Positions 22,951 through 35,990 of a stretch of DNA of 64,000 nt are shown here, one piece after another (position 1 is the first letter of the stretch; each line of letters opens with the position of its first letter). Under the pieces are notes generated by a model. It saw only the letters and a list, made by a program, of their open reading frames with translations, searched no databases and was not told where the DNA came from. Both the position numbers and the translations under genes were made by a program. This stretch comes from Acanthopleura granulata (taxonomy: Eukaryota > Mollusca > Polyplacophora > Chitonida > Chitonidae), in the NCBI GenBank assembly GCA_016165875.1, contig JABBOT010000007.1, forward strand, positions 23,422,531 to 23,486,530, given 5' to 3'.

Positions 22951-25900
22951 ATTTAGCTGCACTTGTCACCATTGTCCGTATGTGACCGCCTCTGAAGATG
23001 TGACACATAGCTGAAGATATGTCCTGTGTGTCAGTTTCCACGCACGTTTCACACTGGCCCACGTGATGTTGTACATATCCACCTCAAACGAGGAAATGTC
23101 ACTTCTTAACACCTGTACATTCGTCAACAGACGGGATCGTCACCTTGTTTGTTCACTGATCAGCCTTTTTCCCCCTGTCATAGGCCCCGGGAGTAAACAA
23201 AGAAAAGCGTCGTATAAAAGACATGGAATGCAAAACATATCAATAGCAGTGACGAGAAAAAATCAGTGTGGATTTCTTAGTTTCAGTTACCTGGTTGAGA
23301 CGAAGGATCTCGTACAAAGGTAACACCTGCATAGAAACAGACACATACAGGTTCTCACGCTGAATCAGAACATCACACAGCAAGACAGTATATACATGTA
23401 TGTCTATGTATATGTATATAGACTTAAGAGAGAGTATCCATGACAAATTCAGTGTATAGGAGCTTAATGTAGCTCTCGTTGGGACAACTGTTCACACTTG
23501 CAGTGTATAGACTAAGTACATAATTTGATATCAGACAGAGACCGCTCTTCTCACATCTCAGTGCAGTTATCATCATGGCGTCGCTATATGCGGATTCTGA
23601 TATGTATAGTGCATGTATGACTTATGCTCCTGTGGGCAGTACACGCGACGCTATAAAACTTGTCAAATTATAAATCAAGTCATATATTATACCGTATCCC
23701 TGGCAAGAGACTGGTTGAACTTGATGCACACGCTCTTTACATGAAAAAACACAGCTCCAGACGTCTAGTTTTTCGAAGTTGGTGATCTATGTAACTTCCA
23801 AATATTATCTTTTTATAACATACATTTAGTCTCATATCGGTTGGCCAATTGTCGACATATGCCTACTACCTGACGACGTGGTGTGTACATTTTGTCATTT
23901 CATCTTCCAATCACCCATATTTGTATTCTAAATAATAGCTCTGTAAATATCTGTAATGGCTCCCAAGCACAATATATTCACCGCAGCAATAATTCACGAA
24001 TAAAATCATTTGGCAATAATACATACAACTATACGTAATTTGTTTTGTCCCTCTTGTGTCTCGTCGCCCAAAACCTCGTACTATCTCGCTTTACATTTCG
24101 AATACAACGAGGGAACATAGGCTTAACGTCAACAAACTACCATTTTCTGCGAAATCTGTTAGTGGTGGCAGGGATGTAAAGCGGAGGTTGTGAGCGGCGT
24201 GTGCACTATAAAGGGTATGGTGTCCCCTGGACGTAAGTAACGTGAGACAGACGGGATTCTGCGAGACTTGAGTTTTACTGTCATACAACAGTACATGACC
24301 TTACAATACCACTGAATTGCATGTTTACCTTTGTCACGTGGCAACGTATGATGAATCTGACAATGTTAATATCGAGACCCGGAAGACAAAATGACATTCC
24401 TGCAAAATATTTATTTGCGTAAGTTTCGAGCCTGCTCCCCAGTAATTTAGCAATAACATATTGTCATGTGAAATGTACCGTTCACATGTCCATATGTTGT
24501 TTTCAAAATGGCCTCATCGCCTCTGTCTTTTAGCTTGTGAGTATATATTTTATAGCACACCAGGTGCTAGCCGGCTGAACATCCCCTATGGTTGACCAAT
24601 GTGGGTGCTCGTGTCTGAAAATACCATAAAGCATTATCATATTACTGATGTAAATGTCTTATTTCATATAAATAAACAAAACTGACAGCTCGATTATATG
24701 CTGTATATAACCTGAATGTATTAAAACTCTCTACTCCTGGACACTCATAGAAATTGTTCACATGGCAATAGATTCTAGTTGCAGACTATATGATGGTTTG
24801 TGTGCCTCCTGTGTGGAGTGTGTATATCGTTATGTGAATATCAAAATGCCCACGTTTGTGGGTTCAGGTTACAAGACCGCGGGATAACCCAAAGCGGATC
24901 GAAGAAGCACGGTGTTTGAATTAAGAGTTCGCGTCTTACTTTCTCACGCGTTCTATAGGCAGGTGTTGGTTCACAGGTGTGAGCTAAGCCTGATATTACC
25001 ACATATTACCAGTCCAGGTATATATATAGTTTCATTTTCTTGTGCGGCATAAAAAGCCTGTTTTCGACACCTATACATCTGTCGTAGTATTGATAACTTG
25101 TGTTATTCCCCACTGAGTATTGTTAAAGTCAAGGAAGTGTTCACACGGAAATATACCTACTGTCATTTAATGTTTCAATTCGTTGAGTTTTTGTCATAAA
25201 ATATCCCTCAAGACTTGTATATCTGTATACTTTCTCCGCTTTTGGAATACAAAAGAACACTGTACACTCACCGGTATTTTCCATGGACTGATGAACAGAA
25301 GACAGAAAAAGTGTTTCATGGGTTTTGTTTAAAAGTATTTCGGATCGATATATCGAAGTGCAACGTGATAAAAAAAATGGGCGTTTGACCGTTCAGATGT
25401 GACATCAATTAAGCTTACACCATTGTTATCACCTGGATGTGCCAAGAGAAGAAAATGTCGCTGTTGAATGTTATCGTTTGGAGTTACACCTGGCTCTTCC
25501 TTCGTGAAAAGAGAGAGGATCACGAAGTTAGAACAGGTGCGAATTCATTTCGGGCCAGAGTGTCTATATATGCACTGCCCAGGCGTGCTTCTTTTTCTTT
25601 TGAATATAGCTTACATAATGGTCTGATATATGCAGCGTTTTCCGCAAGGTTTTCTTTCATCATTTGCGTCCACATATATAGTTTGTATTGCCCAATTACC
25701 TCTGGCTATAATTGCGGGTGATAAGACACTATATGCGAAAAATATAAACGTATTGTTTAACTTTGAGAACCCGCAGATGAAAAGATCAGACCGTGGCGTA
25801 ATTGCATTGTGACCAGCCCCACGAGGTGGAATAGACAGAGCCCTGGCATTTCTATTTATTCTAAATAAATTTTACATTCTCATGCTGTATGATCAAAGCA

Positions 25901-26579
25901 TATCTCCCCGCCTTCATTTTAACGTACGTTCACGGGACCTATTCCAAAACACCTGAGGAAACCTCGTAAAAGACTATTATATACTTTAGTGTGTGGGCGT
26001 CTTATAAAACTTGGTATTAATTTCACAGGTGTTCCTGTGTATTTTAAAATAAACCGCTTAATGAAGTCTCAGGTGTGCATGTGTAAGGATATGTAGACAT
26101 ACCGATACAGACCGGCCATGCACAGGTGGGCATATTTACCCCCAGTATGTAAGTGCGGTTATTTGAAGTGAGGTTATATCTATAAATACAGATAATCACA
26201 GTTCAGATGTAGGATTTGAACAATAATTGTGCTTATGCATAACTACAAAATATATCTCCCCAGGAATAGACAGTCATTTGGCTAAAAGTTTAATCCCATG
26301 CATGATAAAGAACAAATGTGCTATATGTACAACAATCTCTGTACTTAAAACACAATACCCGCATATGAGGTCGAAATTCTCAGTTTTTATGTATATTCTT
26401 CCATAGAGTAAAATACATTATTTAGAAAGAAATTTATTTTAAGAGCTCAATGCCATGAGTAATATAAATGTATATACCTGAGGATATTTTGTTTACATAA
26501 AATAGCATGGATCTTTTACTCATGAGCCTCGTTGCATGCAAAGTCCATCCCTCAACAATCAACAGTATGTATATTTCTT
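22951..26579. other. Unique AT-rich DNA, no gene seen
   Basis: No supported gene or repeat family. Two forkhead-like sites (TGTTTGTTCA at about 23147, GTAAACAAAG at about 23193) and a Sox-like CCATTGTTAT next to CACCTG (about 25410) are noted but not called. Confidence 0.5.
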
Positions 26580-26802
26580 CATTTGACCGGTGCCTAACAC
26601 CGTGCCCAGGGATTTTCAGATAGTTTTGGGTCAAGTTTATGGTTGGAAGAAAACCGGGGTGCCTGGAGTACAAACAAGTGCCCCTCACTAGGAACCAGAC
26701 AAACCTTCTGACTTAAAGCCGCAGTCGGCGCAGCGAGAGCGGGATTCGAACGCGTGACATCACTGATTGGCCAGTCAGTAGTAATATCGTTACCCCGACC
26801 AA
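26580..26802 (-). mobile_element. Third tRNA-derived SINE (family C)
   Basis: On the minus strand a head with B box GCGTTCGAATCC (complement of 26742-26753) is followed by GCGCCGACTGCGGCTTTAAG and a 3' domain that includes CACCCCGGTTTTCTTCCAAC and ends in GGGCACGGTGTTAGGCACCG. The block CCGGTTTTCTTCCAACCATA resembles the family A CCGGTTTCCTCCCACCATAA, so the two may share a central domain while having different heads. Confidence 0.65.
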
Positions 26803-27484
26803 TGTATAACAGTGGAGGGGTTATCCCTTCATACTATATCTCCTGATGATATCAGATTTAACCGAAACAAGCAGCGCTTGCAGCGATCGCTTTTTCTGTG
26901 AAATTCTCGACATCGTGCATTTTGTACAAGGGACGTTCACTTAACGCGGGACATGAGTGTAAATAACATCGAAATTTTGCGTTATGTCACGGCTATTAGG
27001 AATTCACCCCTGTTTTTATTTATTTCAATTAAGTAAATATACACTGTCGTTGAATTTGTGGCGATTGGTGTTTATACATTCATAGTAAAACATACAACCC
27101 ATGCATTTTGTCTTCTACAATTGGTTCATCAGTGCGAGGCTTTATCGAAACAGCTGAACCAAAGAATTCACGCTTTTCAATTTGACCTTCCAATCACGTC
27201 CTTCATCATCAAGCGATCGTGCGACTTCGAAGCAGTGCTTTGATGGCAATATGATAAACATATTTGTCGAGTGAAATATCGCTCTGCGGGAGTCGCAACG
27301 AGTTTTACAGCCGTGTCATTTGGGTCCTGTTTGAACTAGGAGTATTCAGCGCGTAGTGTCCCATGGCCAAATCGATCTCAATTATTTGGTATTCCAGCTC
27401 CTCTCATCAGGCCGCCGGTGCACTCCGCAGGAGAAAATGGATCGGGCGATGCCAGCTAGATGTTCATTTCCTGTCTGTCAAGCC
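26803..27484. other. Unique DNA, no gene seen
   Basis: The frame at 27058-27243 has no recognisable domain. From about 27360 the sequence becomes less AT-rich (see the next entry). Confidence 0.5.
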
Positions 27485-27498
27485 GTTTCCATGGCAAC
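27485..27498. promoter_or_regulatory. RFX X-box-like palindrome
   Basis: GTTTCCATGGCAAC fits the palindromic RFX form GTTNCCATGGNAAC. Around it (27360-27580) are GACAAAGGACA, TGATTGG and CCAATCA, in a repeat-free stretch. RFX factors are known to bind X-boxes, often at ciliary genes. Without a neighbouring gene this remains a motif-level call. Confidence 0.4.
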
Positions 27499-28119
27499 GG
27501 ACAAAGGACATCCGTTGATTGGGTTCTTTTCATTAGACAAACGCCAATCAAGTCACGTCTCTACATCTGGATGATGATAATTGTCGTTTTATTACAGCCC
27601 ATATATCGTTCGTATTGATTGGTTCACGTTAGAGGCTACTTGTGAAGTCAACGTTCAGCAAACACGCCTTTCGATTCTGGTTAGATCAACGGTTAGATCA
27701 CAGAAAAACAAAAATATACAAAACTTAGGTGAAGGGCTCATTGAGAGGTTCGATAAGCGGACGATAACAAACACCATCTTCTTGAAAACAATAAAGCTTT
27801 TTGCAGTTTTTGCAGTGAATCAAGCAAACAGATTATTTCAGTGCTGAGCTTGGGTGTTACTTTACGTTACTTCAAATATTTACAGATGTGCTGTGCGAAA
27901 ACTAATGACACAAGGTCTCACACTTTCTTTACATTCATATATGATTCTTAAAAGATGTTGAAAATTGTTCGATCAGTCGGCGCCGCCACCATTCCTTGTT
28001 ATAAGCGTTCTTGCTACAGGAAAAAGGCACCTTTAGCAAAAACTATATTGTGAAGACTTTTGGAAGCACGCTGTTTATAGAACATAGATACTTATTCATT
28101 TATTGTTCTTCGAATATCC
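27499..28119. other. Unique DNA, no gene seen
   Basis: The 88-codon frame at 27581-27847 has no recognisable domain. Confidence 0.5.
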
Positions 28120-28200
28120 TTATTCAGAAATATTCCTAGAAGAGTCTTATTCAGAAATGTTCTTGGAGGAACCTCATTCAGAAATGTTCTTAGAGGAACC
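28120..28200. repeat. 27-bp tandem repeat, three copies, reading frame kept
   Basis: Three adjacent 27-bp units (28120, 28147, 28174) share TTATTCAGAAAT followed by TTC and a GAGGAAC-type end. As 27 is a multiple of 3 the frame is kept and would encode a 9-residue repeat, SEMFLEEP plus one residue. The surrounding open frame (28103-28324) opens with TTG, so a coding role is doubtful. The GAGGAACC ends recall the palindromes at 5280-5357. Confidence 0.8.
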
Positions 28201-28986
28201 CTCTGCAAAAAGTTTTGGAGAAGGAACTAGTATGCTTTTCTTGCTTGATTTACTCGAAAGACATTTTCTGTTGGCGAGGTTTAAAACTGGCGATGCGAGA
28301 ATAGCTGCAAGTCGCTCTGTGTGAATAGTTTCAATCTCTAAAAAAGTTTTTCCACATTCTATATTTTAAAAATAGTGTGCAGGGTTTTCCAGTTTTAACC
28401 GAGATTTGGTTCTCTTAACTGATTTTAAATATGTCTATTTTACTTCACTTGGGATATTAACCGCATCCTGGCTAAAACATGTTCTTGTCGCAAGATGCCT
28501 GAAATATTATCGACATGGAGTGAATCCATAATCATTCATTCGTTCATTCAAAGTCTATTTGTACAGGGAGTACGAAAGAGCTTTGAACAGAATGAGCTGC
28601 TTAATGGGTCCATTTTGAGCGCTCCTGATTTGGAGTCCAACTTTGGCTGAACCAATAGATCAGCTTCTCATCAGTTTAAAGGGTAATTCGCTGAAATACA
28701 ATGATCCCACCGGTTTCCTCGGCGCATGCACCCAATATTTGGAACGTCATTAAGATCGTGACATATCAGGACTCCAGTGGCGCAAGAAATAGCCCAAATT
28801 TAAACATGCATATCAGTTTATTATGCAGTTATTGAATATAGGTCAAAAGTTTCTTAGACTTTTGTATGTATTTTGTGTGTGTTTCACACATCATCTTGTA
28901 CTCGCTGTGATATGACTGAAATATTGCCGACATGAAGCTCAACCTTAATAATTCATCCTTCATCTTGTTCCAGCCGGACTTAAAGT
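28201..28986. other. Unique AT-rich DNA, no gene seen
   Basis: Nothing recognised apart from a short (ATTC)n-like run near 28536-28551. Confidence 0.5.
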
Positions 28987-29248
28987 GTCCTTTCGGGGCC
29001 TCCGTGGCCCTGGGTGTTAGCGCGTTAGCGCAGCGTAATGACCTATGTGCCTCTCACCAGTGCGAACGCTGGGAGTTCAAGTCCAGCTCACGCGATAGTC
29101 CTGGGGATAGTAGTGTGTTTCACCCGGACTCTGTCCGGTTTCCTCCCACCATAATGCTGGCAGCCGTCGTATAAGTGAAGTATTCTTGCGTATTGGGCGT
29201 AAAGACACCAATTAGATAAATAAATACGTGTAAATAGAACGTCCTTTC
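28987..29248 (+). mobile_element. Family A SINE, with head, target duplication
   Basis: Body 28995-29240. It starts GGGGCCTCCGTGGCCC (A-box region), has the B box GAGTTCAAGTCC (29073-29084), a shortened centre, then CGGTTTCCTCCCACCATAAT, GTATAAGTGAAGTATTCTTG and the AAATAAAT tail. It is flanked by the 8-bp direct repeat GTCCTTTC (28987-28994 and 29241-29248). The part holding CTTCCTCTCCGGCCGTACG and CCTGCGGATGG is replaced by a short different sequence, so it is a deleted subtype. Confidence 0.9.
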
Positions 29249-30000
29249 ATTTGCCTTTGACGAATGAATTAAAAATATACGAAGTACTTCACTGAATATG
29301 TATTATATAGCCGCTCTTTAAACCCTGCACGTACATTTTAATGTACATCAAGTATAAATTCATAAGACGTTCTCTGTTTTGATTTCTCAAACGCTATGAA
29401 ACAGCATCTCCACATCGTACATTGTATTAGTACTGGTGCATCTATCTAACGAAATTAACAGACGCACAAACCACTAACGGTTGGTGCAGAAGACATTGGT
29501 GACAATATAGAAATTGACTGTTCACATGTGTGATCCTTTGCACAGTCTTGCATTCGTTGACGTTGATTTCTAAGATTTTCTAAGGATTTCCGAAATACAC
29601 GTGCCTGATTTTATATGAGTGCTATTACATGTATATATATGAATAAATTATTGAAACGTAATAATTCACCAGGGTGTATACATCGAGGACCTATATTAAA
29701 TGTATATGGTAATAAATAATTCCAATATTGCCAAGGCGGTAAAAAATCTTTTCGCCTTCATTAGATTGGAAGGCGACGTCAGATAGCCTTGACGGCACAT
29801 CTTATTCGGACCCATATCTGCTCAACACTATTGTTGGCAAGTGCCGATAGCGCGTCAAGGATCTCTAGCGATCAGTACATGTCCCTTATTACCTGCACGA
29901 GGGCAGGGGATGTATAAGCATCCGGGTTTATTACATCAACAAGGTGCTTTTATGAACAGCGTTCAAAGCGTGACTAAGATATTTATACATATATTTGTAT
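29249..30000. other. Unique AT-rich DNA, no gene seen
   Basis: No exon or repeat recognised. Confidence 0.5.
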
Positions 30001-30327
30001 TCTATCCTGGGGTCCGTCTTACAAAGCTGGAGTAGCTTACGTCAGACGTAGGCGTTTATGTCCGCTTTAGTAGCTCCTTCCGTCAGCTCCTAGTAGCGTC
30101 TTACTAAAGTTGCCGCAATGCTTAAAGTGTGATTACGAAAAATCACAAGCCCCGCCATATTTAGTATACTTACGGAATTTACGTCTGCTCGAGGGTAGGT
30201 GTAAATTTGCACCAAACTTTACGCAGCTGCTCCAGCTTTGTAAGACCGTCAGTCTATCCTGCGACGCACGTCCGACATGCTTACGCCCAGTCGCAGCCTT
30301 ACTCCAGCTTTGCAAGACGGGTCCCTG
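30001..30327. mobile_element. hAT-like MITE with a duplicated right end
   Basis: GTCTTACAAAGCTGGAG (30016-30032) has a perfect 17-bp inverted partner at 30230-30246, and a second partner with one mismatch at 30302-30318. The outermost end read inward is CAGGGACCCGTCTTGC; CAGGG starts are typical of hAT elements. The inner pair (about 30009-30252) is flanked by the 8-bp direct repeat TCTATCCT (30001-30008 and 30253-30260), the target-duplication length known for hAT. There is no transposase. The third terminus suggests a nested or tandemly extended copy. Confidence 0.75.
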
Positions 30328-33300
30328 AAACTTATCCTCTCCGAGTTTGGAATTTGGCCTGGATTCCTTGCTTAGCACATGATCATTCCTCATTGCATCG
30401 TGCACTGAAAGTTGTGGGACCGCCTCTCTCTTACTTGCTACCAGATTTATTCACTATTTACATATATTATTTCTTAGATATGTTCCTGGGGAAACGTGTC
30501 GTATATACAGATTGTTTTGGAGTTTATCGACACGGAGTACCCTTCACAGCATCGGTATACGAGTCATGTACTCGTATTACGTTTCAATAATGGATTAGAC
30601 GCTTTGATTGGGACTATCGACTTGGAACACCCCTATACATGGTCTACGAGGAGTGTACGAATGTCGGACTTGACGCTTGGAATCCATACATTATTTATAT
30701 TATGTTTCAGCATTAAAGATGATTAAATGGTGCAGCATTTCGGTCTGTCAACATATGCGTTATCTCTTTATAATTTGTTGTTACATGCGGAATGCACGGT
30801 ATTCAACATGCACAAAACACGATGCAATGTAATCTCCTGTGTTACAATATACAATTAAATTGAACATTGTTGATGTTTGCTCTGGTCTTGTCCCAATGAT
30901 GAGACAATCTAGCTGTATACAATGTCCAGACTGGATTTCCCCTATATCATACCAGAAATACTGAGTATAGCCTTTAGCCCTGTATACAGCTATAGGAGAG
31001 GGAATATCCAGAAATAGAAGACACCAAACCTGACATCCCGCACAGGTCCCTGACACCTGGGCGACTGGTAGCCTACATGCAGGGACTTTCCCCCAAGTGC
31101 TGAGGGCTGATCTGTTTAAACTGTCCCTATATCGGCGTATCCATCAAAGCCTCTCCCCGGGGAGCTGATTTCAGATGCACTGCGGAAAAACGCGTGAGGC
31201 AATATCGACTAAAAGCCTGCAAGGCCAGGGGAATAATGGATCTCGATACGGTCACGTCACGGGGGAGTCAAATCGAATCGGCTCCGACAATGGAAAAAAT
31301 CTAGCTGGGCAAATATTGGTGGAGCCGTGTTTGTTTGCTATGGCACGGGTCGCTTGCATTGTTGTGATAAACGCCTAATGGTAACGTGTACAATCTTTCC
31401 ACTGACTATCGGCTTTATAACGGTGTTGATTCAGTGCCGGCTTCACGCGGCAATTCGGTCAACCCCCAAGTCGATTTTCTCGTTCACATGGCATTAGTGT
31501 TTTGATCCATACCACTGATATCACCTCGACATATGTAGTCCCGCGTGAACGATGAATTACAGCACGTGGCCTACAACAGCAATCTAAACACGCTATATGG
31601 GATCGTGAAAGGCTTGTAGCACAGCACCCAACCTGAAAGTGTTTTTGTTTTTTTTTTTTTCTCTTGCTTTTGCGGCCTCTGTCTATATACTGCAGCGGAA
31701 TATGCCGCGTCCAGGCTGCCGGGCTGGGTATAGGCAGATCGGCTGCACCTTAATCAGAGTTAATGGTCACATGGTAATTGACATGGACTACAGAAGCTGT
31801 GGGGGCAATTCTGTGTCGGCTTCATCCTAACGTGCTACAGTCTGCAGGGATGGAGGCGAGACCTAAATCACGTTAGATAGACATTGCAGATAAAAGGACG
31901 ATTCCACGGTTGTATCGTACGTGGATCGATGGATGGATTGATGTCGGAGCCTGATTTCGGCGTCCCCCAGTATAGAGAAAGGCTGGTTTTGGTGGGACTA
32001 GGAATCTGGGAGAACTGGTCGGTGTAGAGGTGGCATATATAGGGTCTCTCACTCCAGCTTATTGCACGCGTATAGTTCGTCTAGGGGTTCGTGATATTTT
32101 CTGTGTGGCGTATCAGAATAATTTGACACAACCATGCATTTCGAACTTTTATACAAACCTTGATGATTCCGTGATTATAAATGTTTCCCACTGCCTTAAT
32201 CGATAGGCGTATTGTCGCCTTCAGGGTGTTTCCTATTTTGATAGGTTTTTTTTCATATTGCAAGACCCTGCAAGATACTGACAGTAATGTTGACGTGCAG
32301 TCCAGCCATTCCTGCCTTTCTGCTCAATACTCGTCACCAATGCCTTACACTACATCGGTTGTATAATACATCGGTTATATGGTCATGGTGAGAGAATGTT
32401 AGAACAGCACCAAGAGAAGAGGCCTTGTTCAAGCATGCAAAAGGTGTTTTGGTTTTATACTCAACACGACATCAAACAAGCAGTGACGATCCGCTCTTAA
32501 CAAATATATACCATAGAAGTCTTCTTCATGTTTAACTTCATATGCGGTGGATGGTTGCTCTTGAAGTCTTGTCCACGAATATGCAGTCTCTAGTATTTCA
32601 GCCTAAGTGGCAAAACAGAAATGAATCAGTAAGTACTTAAATAATTAATTAATCAGCCAATCAAACTATTTTCAAATCAACCATTCAAAACGTTGACGGT
32701 TTACTGAAGGCATGCACGTACATTGATGTTACGGCGTGTAAATGTAGGAAGACGTTGTCTTGGCAAACGTTGAACTCTTGCCTGATTTATGGGCTGGCTG
32801 TCTACCCCCGGGAAATGGAACTATGTTACCCTGTTCTTAGCAACGAGATAACGTCGAAACCACTGAGCGTTTAATTTTTACTCTTCACTTTTAAGCACTG
32901 AGTGATGATGAGCTATGGAGATAATAATGGCAGATGCCCGCAGACATAGTTATACACAAACAAGACGCCTTGGCTAAGCCTGTATTTTGTACCAAATGAC
33001 AGGGAGCTGTTGACTGGGCTGGCATAGGGTGACTGGGTACGATGTAGATAAGATAACAGGACTGGACCATGCAGGAGACACAAAATAATACATCGCCGAA
33101 ATATGCTATTAAGCATTTACCTGAACAGTTAGAATAAATCTCTAACAGCAGGGGTCGTACTTCATTGGCTGCGTTCGAGCATTTGCCAACTATCACACCA
33201 TGGAGGTAAAATTTCCTTTCACGATCACACTACCCTCGCTGCTTTGATTTTACTCTCTGGCTCTAGCCTTTTATATTTAAATCATTTTAAACAGTGTTCA

Positions 33301-34367
33301 TATATTTGCATGAAAGCAATCACGTGGAACAATTCTGATAATTTTATTGCAACACTATGGGTAATATATTGGAAATTCGTAATTAGTAATATGTATCTTG
33401 CATGTTTTTGTAGTGCATGGTTATGTGAAAGGAGTATGTTGTGTTTTTTTTTTTTTAGTTAATTGAGTTCACGTGTAAACGGATTGTGTGCTATAGATTA
33501 AACATACACCCCCACTTTTCAGATACGGTAAACTGTCGAATGTCATTCACATTTCGTGAAAGACATACACAAATAAAACATTTTAACACCCAACATCTCT
33601 TTTTTACTGAGTTTTGTATATGGGTTATTTGTTTCCTTTTAGACGAGCAGAAGTAGGGGAAGAATGTACATAGCGGGATGAGAAAACCTGAATGTCATTG
33701 TCAGAATTCCCCTCTGCAAACAGATCAATTTCATACACGCGGGCCACCTGTGGTATACAGCATAGTGTCAATAGCATGCCCATTAACTAGGGGACTCTTG
33801 CATGTTTTAGCTGTCATCTATATACACATTGATGAAAAGCCACCCCTCCCCCTTCCTCGTGCCTTCCTCTTACTGCGAAACGCCTGTGCAGCTTAGCAGG
33901 ATAACAACACGTATGGTCATACAGATAGTGTCAACGAAAGTATTTGTCATTCGAAATTTTCTTGTCAAGAGAATATCACAGGCCACCGGGTTTACTTAAC
34001 AGAGACTTTTATGTTCACGTGTTATTCAGTAACACCTGTGCAGACACAAAACAGACCTATAATATATATTATAATTCTTCAGGTAGCCTTACTCTACGGG
34101 TTGTGGGAACGCACGCACGCATCAAGGTCCGTGCAGAAGACCCACAATCAAAAGTTCTTACATTATCATAGTATTGCGTCCCACAGGTGCAAATTTATAT
34201 CGAGAGATCTGACCGCATTTTGATAATTAAAACGCTTTGTTAAATGACATACTTGTAAACTAATACTGCGTAAACACGGATATGATTATATTCAAGGAAT
34301 TGTTCGTATTATGTTCTCTGATTATACACGTAACCGTACATGGGTCCCAGATCCAAAATGGTCGATT
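30328..34367. other. Unique DNA, no supported gene; possible control elements
   Basis: No gene called. 31150-31560 is repeat-free and less AT-rich, with TGTTTGTTTGC (forkhead-like), CATTGTTG (Sox-like) and GGTCACGTCACG (bZIP-like). 31660-31830 has a 63-codon open frame and homeodomain-type ATTA sites. T-runs lie at about 31647-31660 and 33450-33459. Motif content only. Confidence 0.45.
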
Positions 34368-34632
34368 CATTTATTTATTTATTTATTTGAATGGTATTTT
34401 ACGCCGCACTCAAGAATATTCCAATATATAACGGCGGTCAGCATTATGGTGAGAGGAAACCGGGCAGATCCCGGTGGAAACCCCTGACCATTCGCAGGTT
34501 GTTGGCGGAACTTCCCAAATACTGCCGGAGAGGAAGCCAGCAGGAGCCTGGATTTGCCAGCATGAGCCAGCATGAGCCAGCATGAGCCTCTATCCATAAA
34601 CCTGCCAACTCACAGCACACTGGTGAGAACAT
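34368..34632 (-). mobile_element. Family A SINE with internal expansion
   Basis: On the plus strand: a TTTA tail, GGTATTTTACGCCGCACTC, GGTCAGCATTATGGTGAGAG, ACCATTCGCAGGTTGTTGGC, GAGAGGAAGCCAGCAGGAGC, then AGCCAGCATG repeated three times (34557-34588) and AACTCACAGCACACTGGTGA from the head. The triple repeat is a local duplication inside the element. Target duplication not seen. Confidence 0.85.
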
Positions 34633-34839
34633 GGCCGATCTACAACCCCTCACCAATCTGAACTGTAAGGTAGCAGAGATGTGGTGTTGTTGTATACAAG
34701 TCATATAAACTCTCTTATTGACCACGTACATATATGTGCATAGTTTAGCAAGGACACGTACAACTATATACAAGTATAACAGAGCAACACACACTTTAAA
34801 TGTCTCACACTGACGTGAGCCAGTGTGTTCGAAGCTAAT

Positions 34840-35425
34840 ATGAATCAAGAATTCCTAGACTGGTGTGAGACAAGGAATCAACGAATGATGTGAATAAAGT
34901 ACTTATCCTGTAATACGAATCAGGGATTTCCAGACTGATATTGGAGCTAACTGTCCTCGATTAATGTGAATCAAGAAGTGGCTGAATGATTTGAATCAGG
35001 CAATCCCATTCTAAAATGAATCAGGGAATTTGCGTTGATCAAGGAGTCCCTGATTGATGCCACCAAGGAGTTCTCGGCAGATGTGAATCAAAAATCCATC
35101 GACGAATGTGAATTAAGGAGTCACATCCTAATATGAATCAGAGAGTCCCCGATCAGATAGTTCTCGTCTGATGTGAATCAGGCAGTCATCGACCGATGTG
35201 AATCAGGCAGTCCTCGACCGATGTGAATCAGACTGTCCTCGACCGATGTGAATCAGGCGGTCCCCTACCGATGGGAATCAGGCAGTCCTCGACCGATGTG
35301 AATCAGGCAGTCCTCGACCGATGTGAATCAGACTGTCCTCGACCGATGGGAATCAGGCTGTCCTCGACCGATGGGAATCAAGAAGTCCCCGATCGATAAG
35401 AATGAAGAAGTCCTCCCACTGACAA
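34840..35425. repeat. 25-bp minisatellite, sharp core and decayed edge
   Basis: The core (35170-35390) has about nine units spaced exactly 25 bp, each built from GATGTGAATCAGGCAG plus TCCTCGACC. Copies to the left, back to about 34840, keep only GAATCA and AGTCC at irregular spacing and become more diverged with distance; the right edge decays quickly. This is the pattern expected when recent unit turnover is confined to one part of an old array. The array starts about 200 bp from a family A SINE. Confidence 0.9.
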
Positions 35426-35990
35426 GATCAGATAAGTCATCGGTACAAACAGGTACCGAATAATGTCATTGCTGTGTATGGCTGATCTGAATAGATCTTT
35501 CCAAACTTTTAGGTCATTTTTCTTTTTAACCAATACCGTTTCACAAAGTCAACCCGGATGCACCCTTACATTGCAGAATTTCCCGGGCTGATTCCAAGAA
35601 ACAAGTCAAGGCATGGCACGGGTATAAGAGTAATAAAGTAACACAATGACGAGAGCAGAGATATCCTTAAATATACATATGTCTAACTCTTATCATTTGT
35701 ATGTGACTCGGTGGGGTCCTTGTTGCATCTGTAATACAACTATTCATTACAAAAAATACCGTATGCAAAATAGTTTCTTTTTAGTTTATTTATTTCACCA
35801 ATTACATGCTTAACAAATGCGATGCATTCTACAAACATGAGCATACGTATTCCACACAAGACAAATTGCAATTAAATATTTTGTGGGATTGTAATCCCTC
35901 AAGCAGGTGTTTTATACCATGATCCGAACACATATGTATTGTGTAATTTTTATACAGTACATATTAAATGTATTCGTATATTTGCTTAAT
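35426..35990. other. Unique AT-rich DNA, no gene seen
   Basis: No exon or repeat recognised. Confidence 0.5.

Noticed and set aside
30500..30700. Apparent direct duplication with ATCGAC and GTAC-rich blocks
   Set aside because: Shared blocks are short and irregular; could not be separated from chance.
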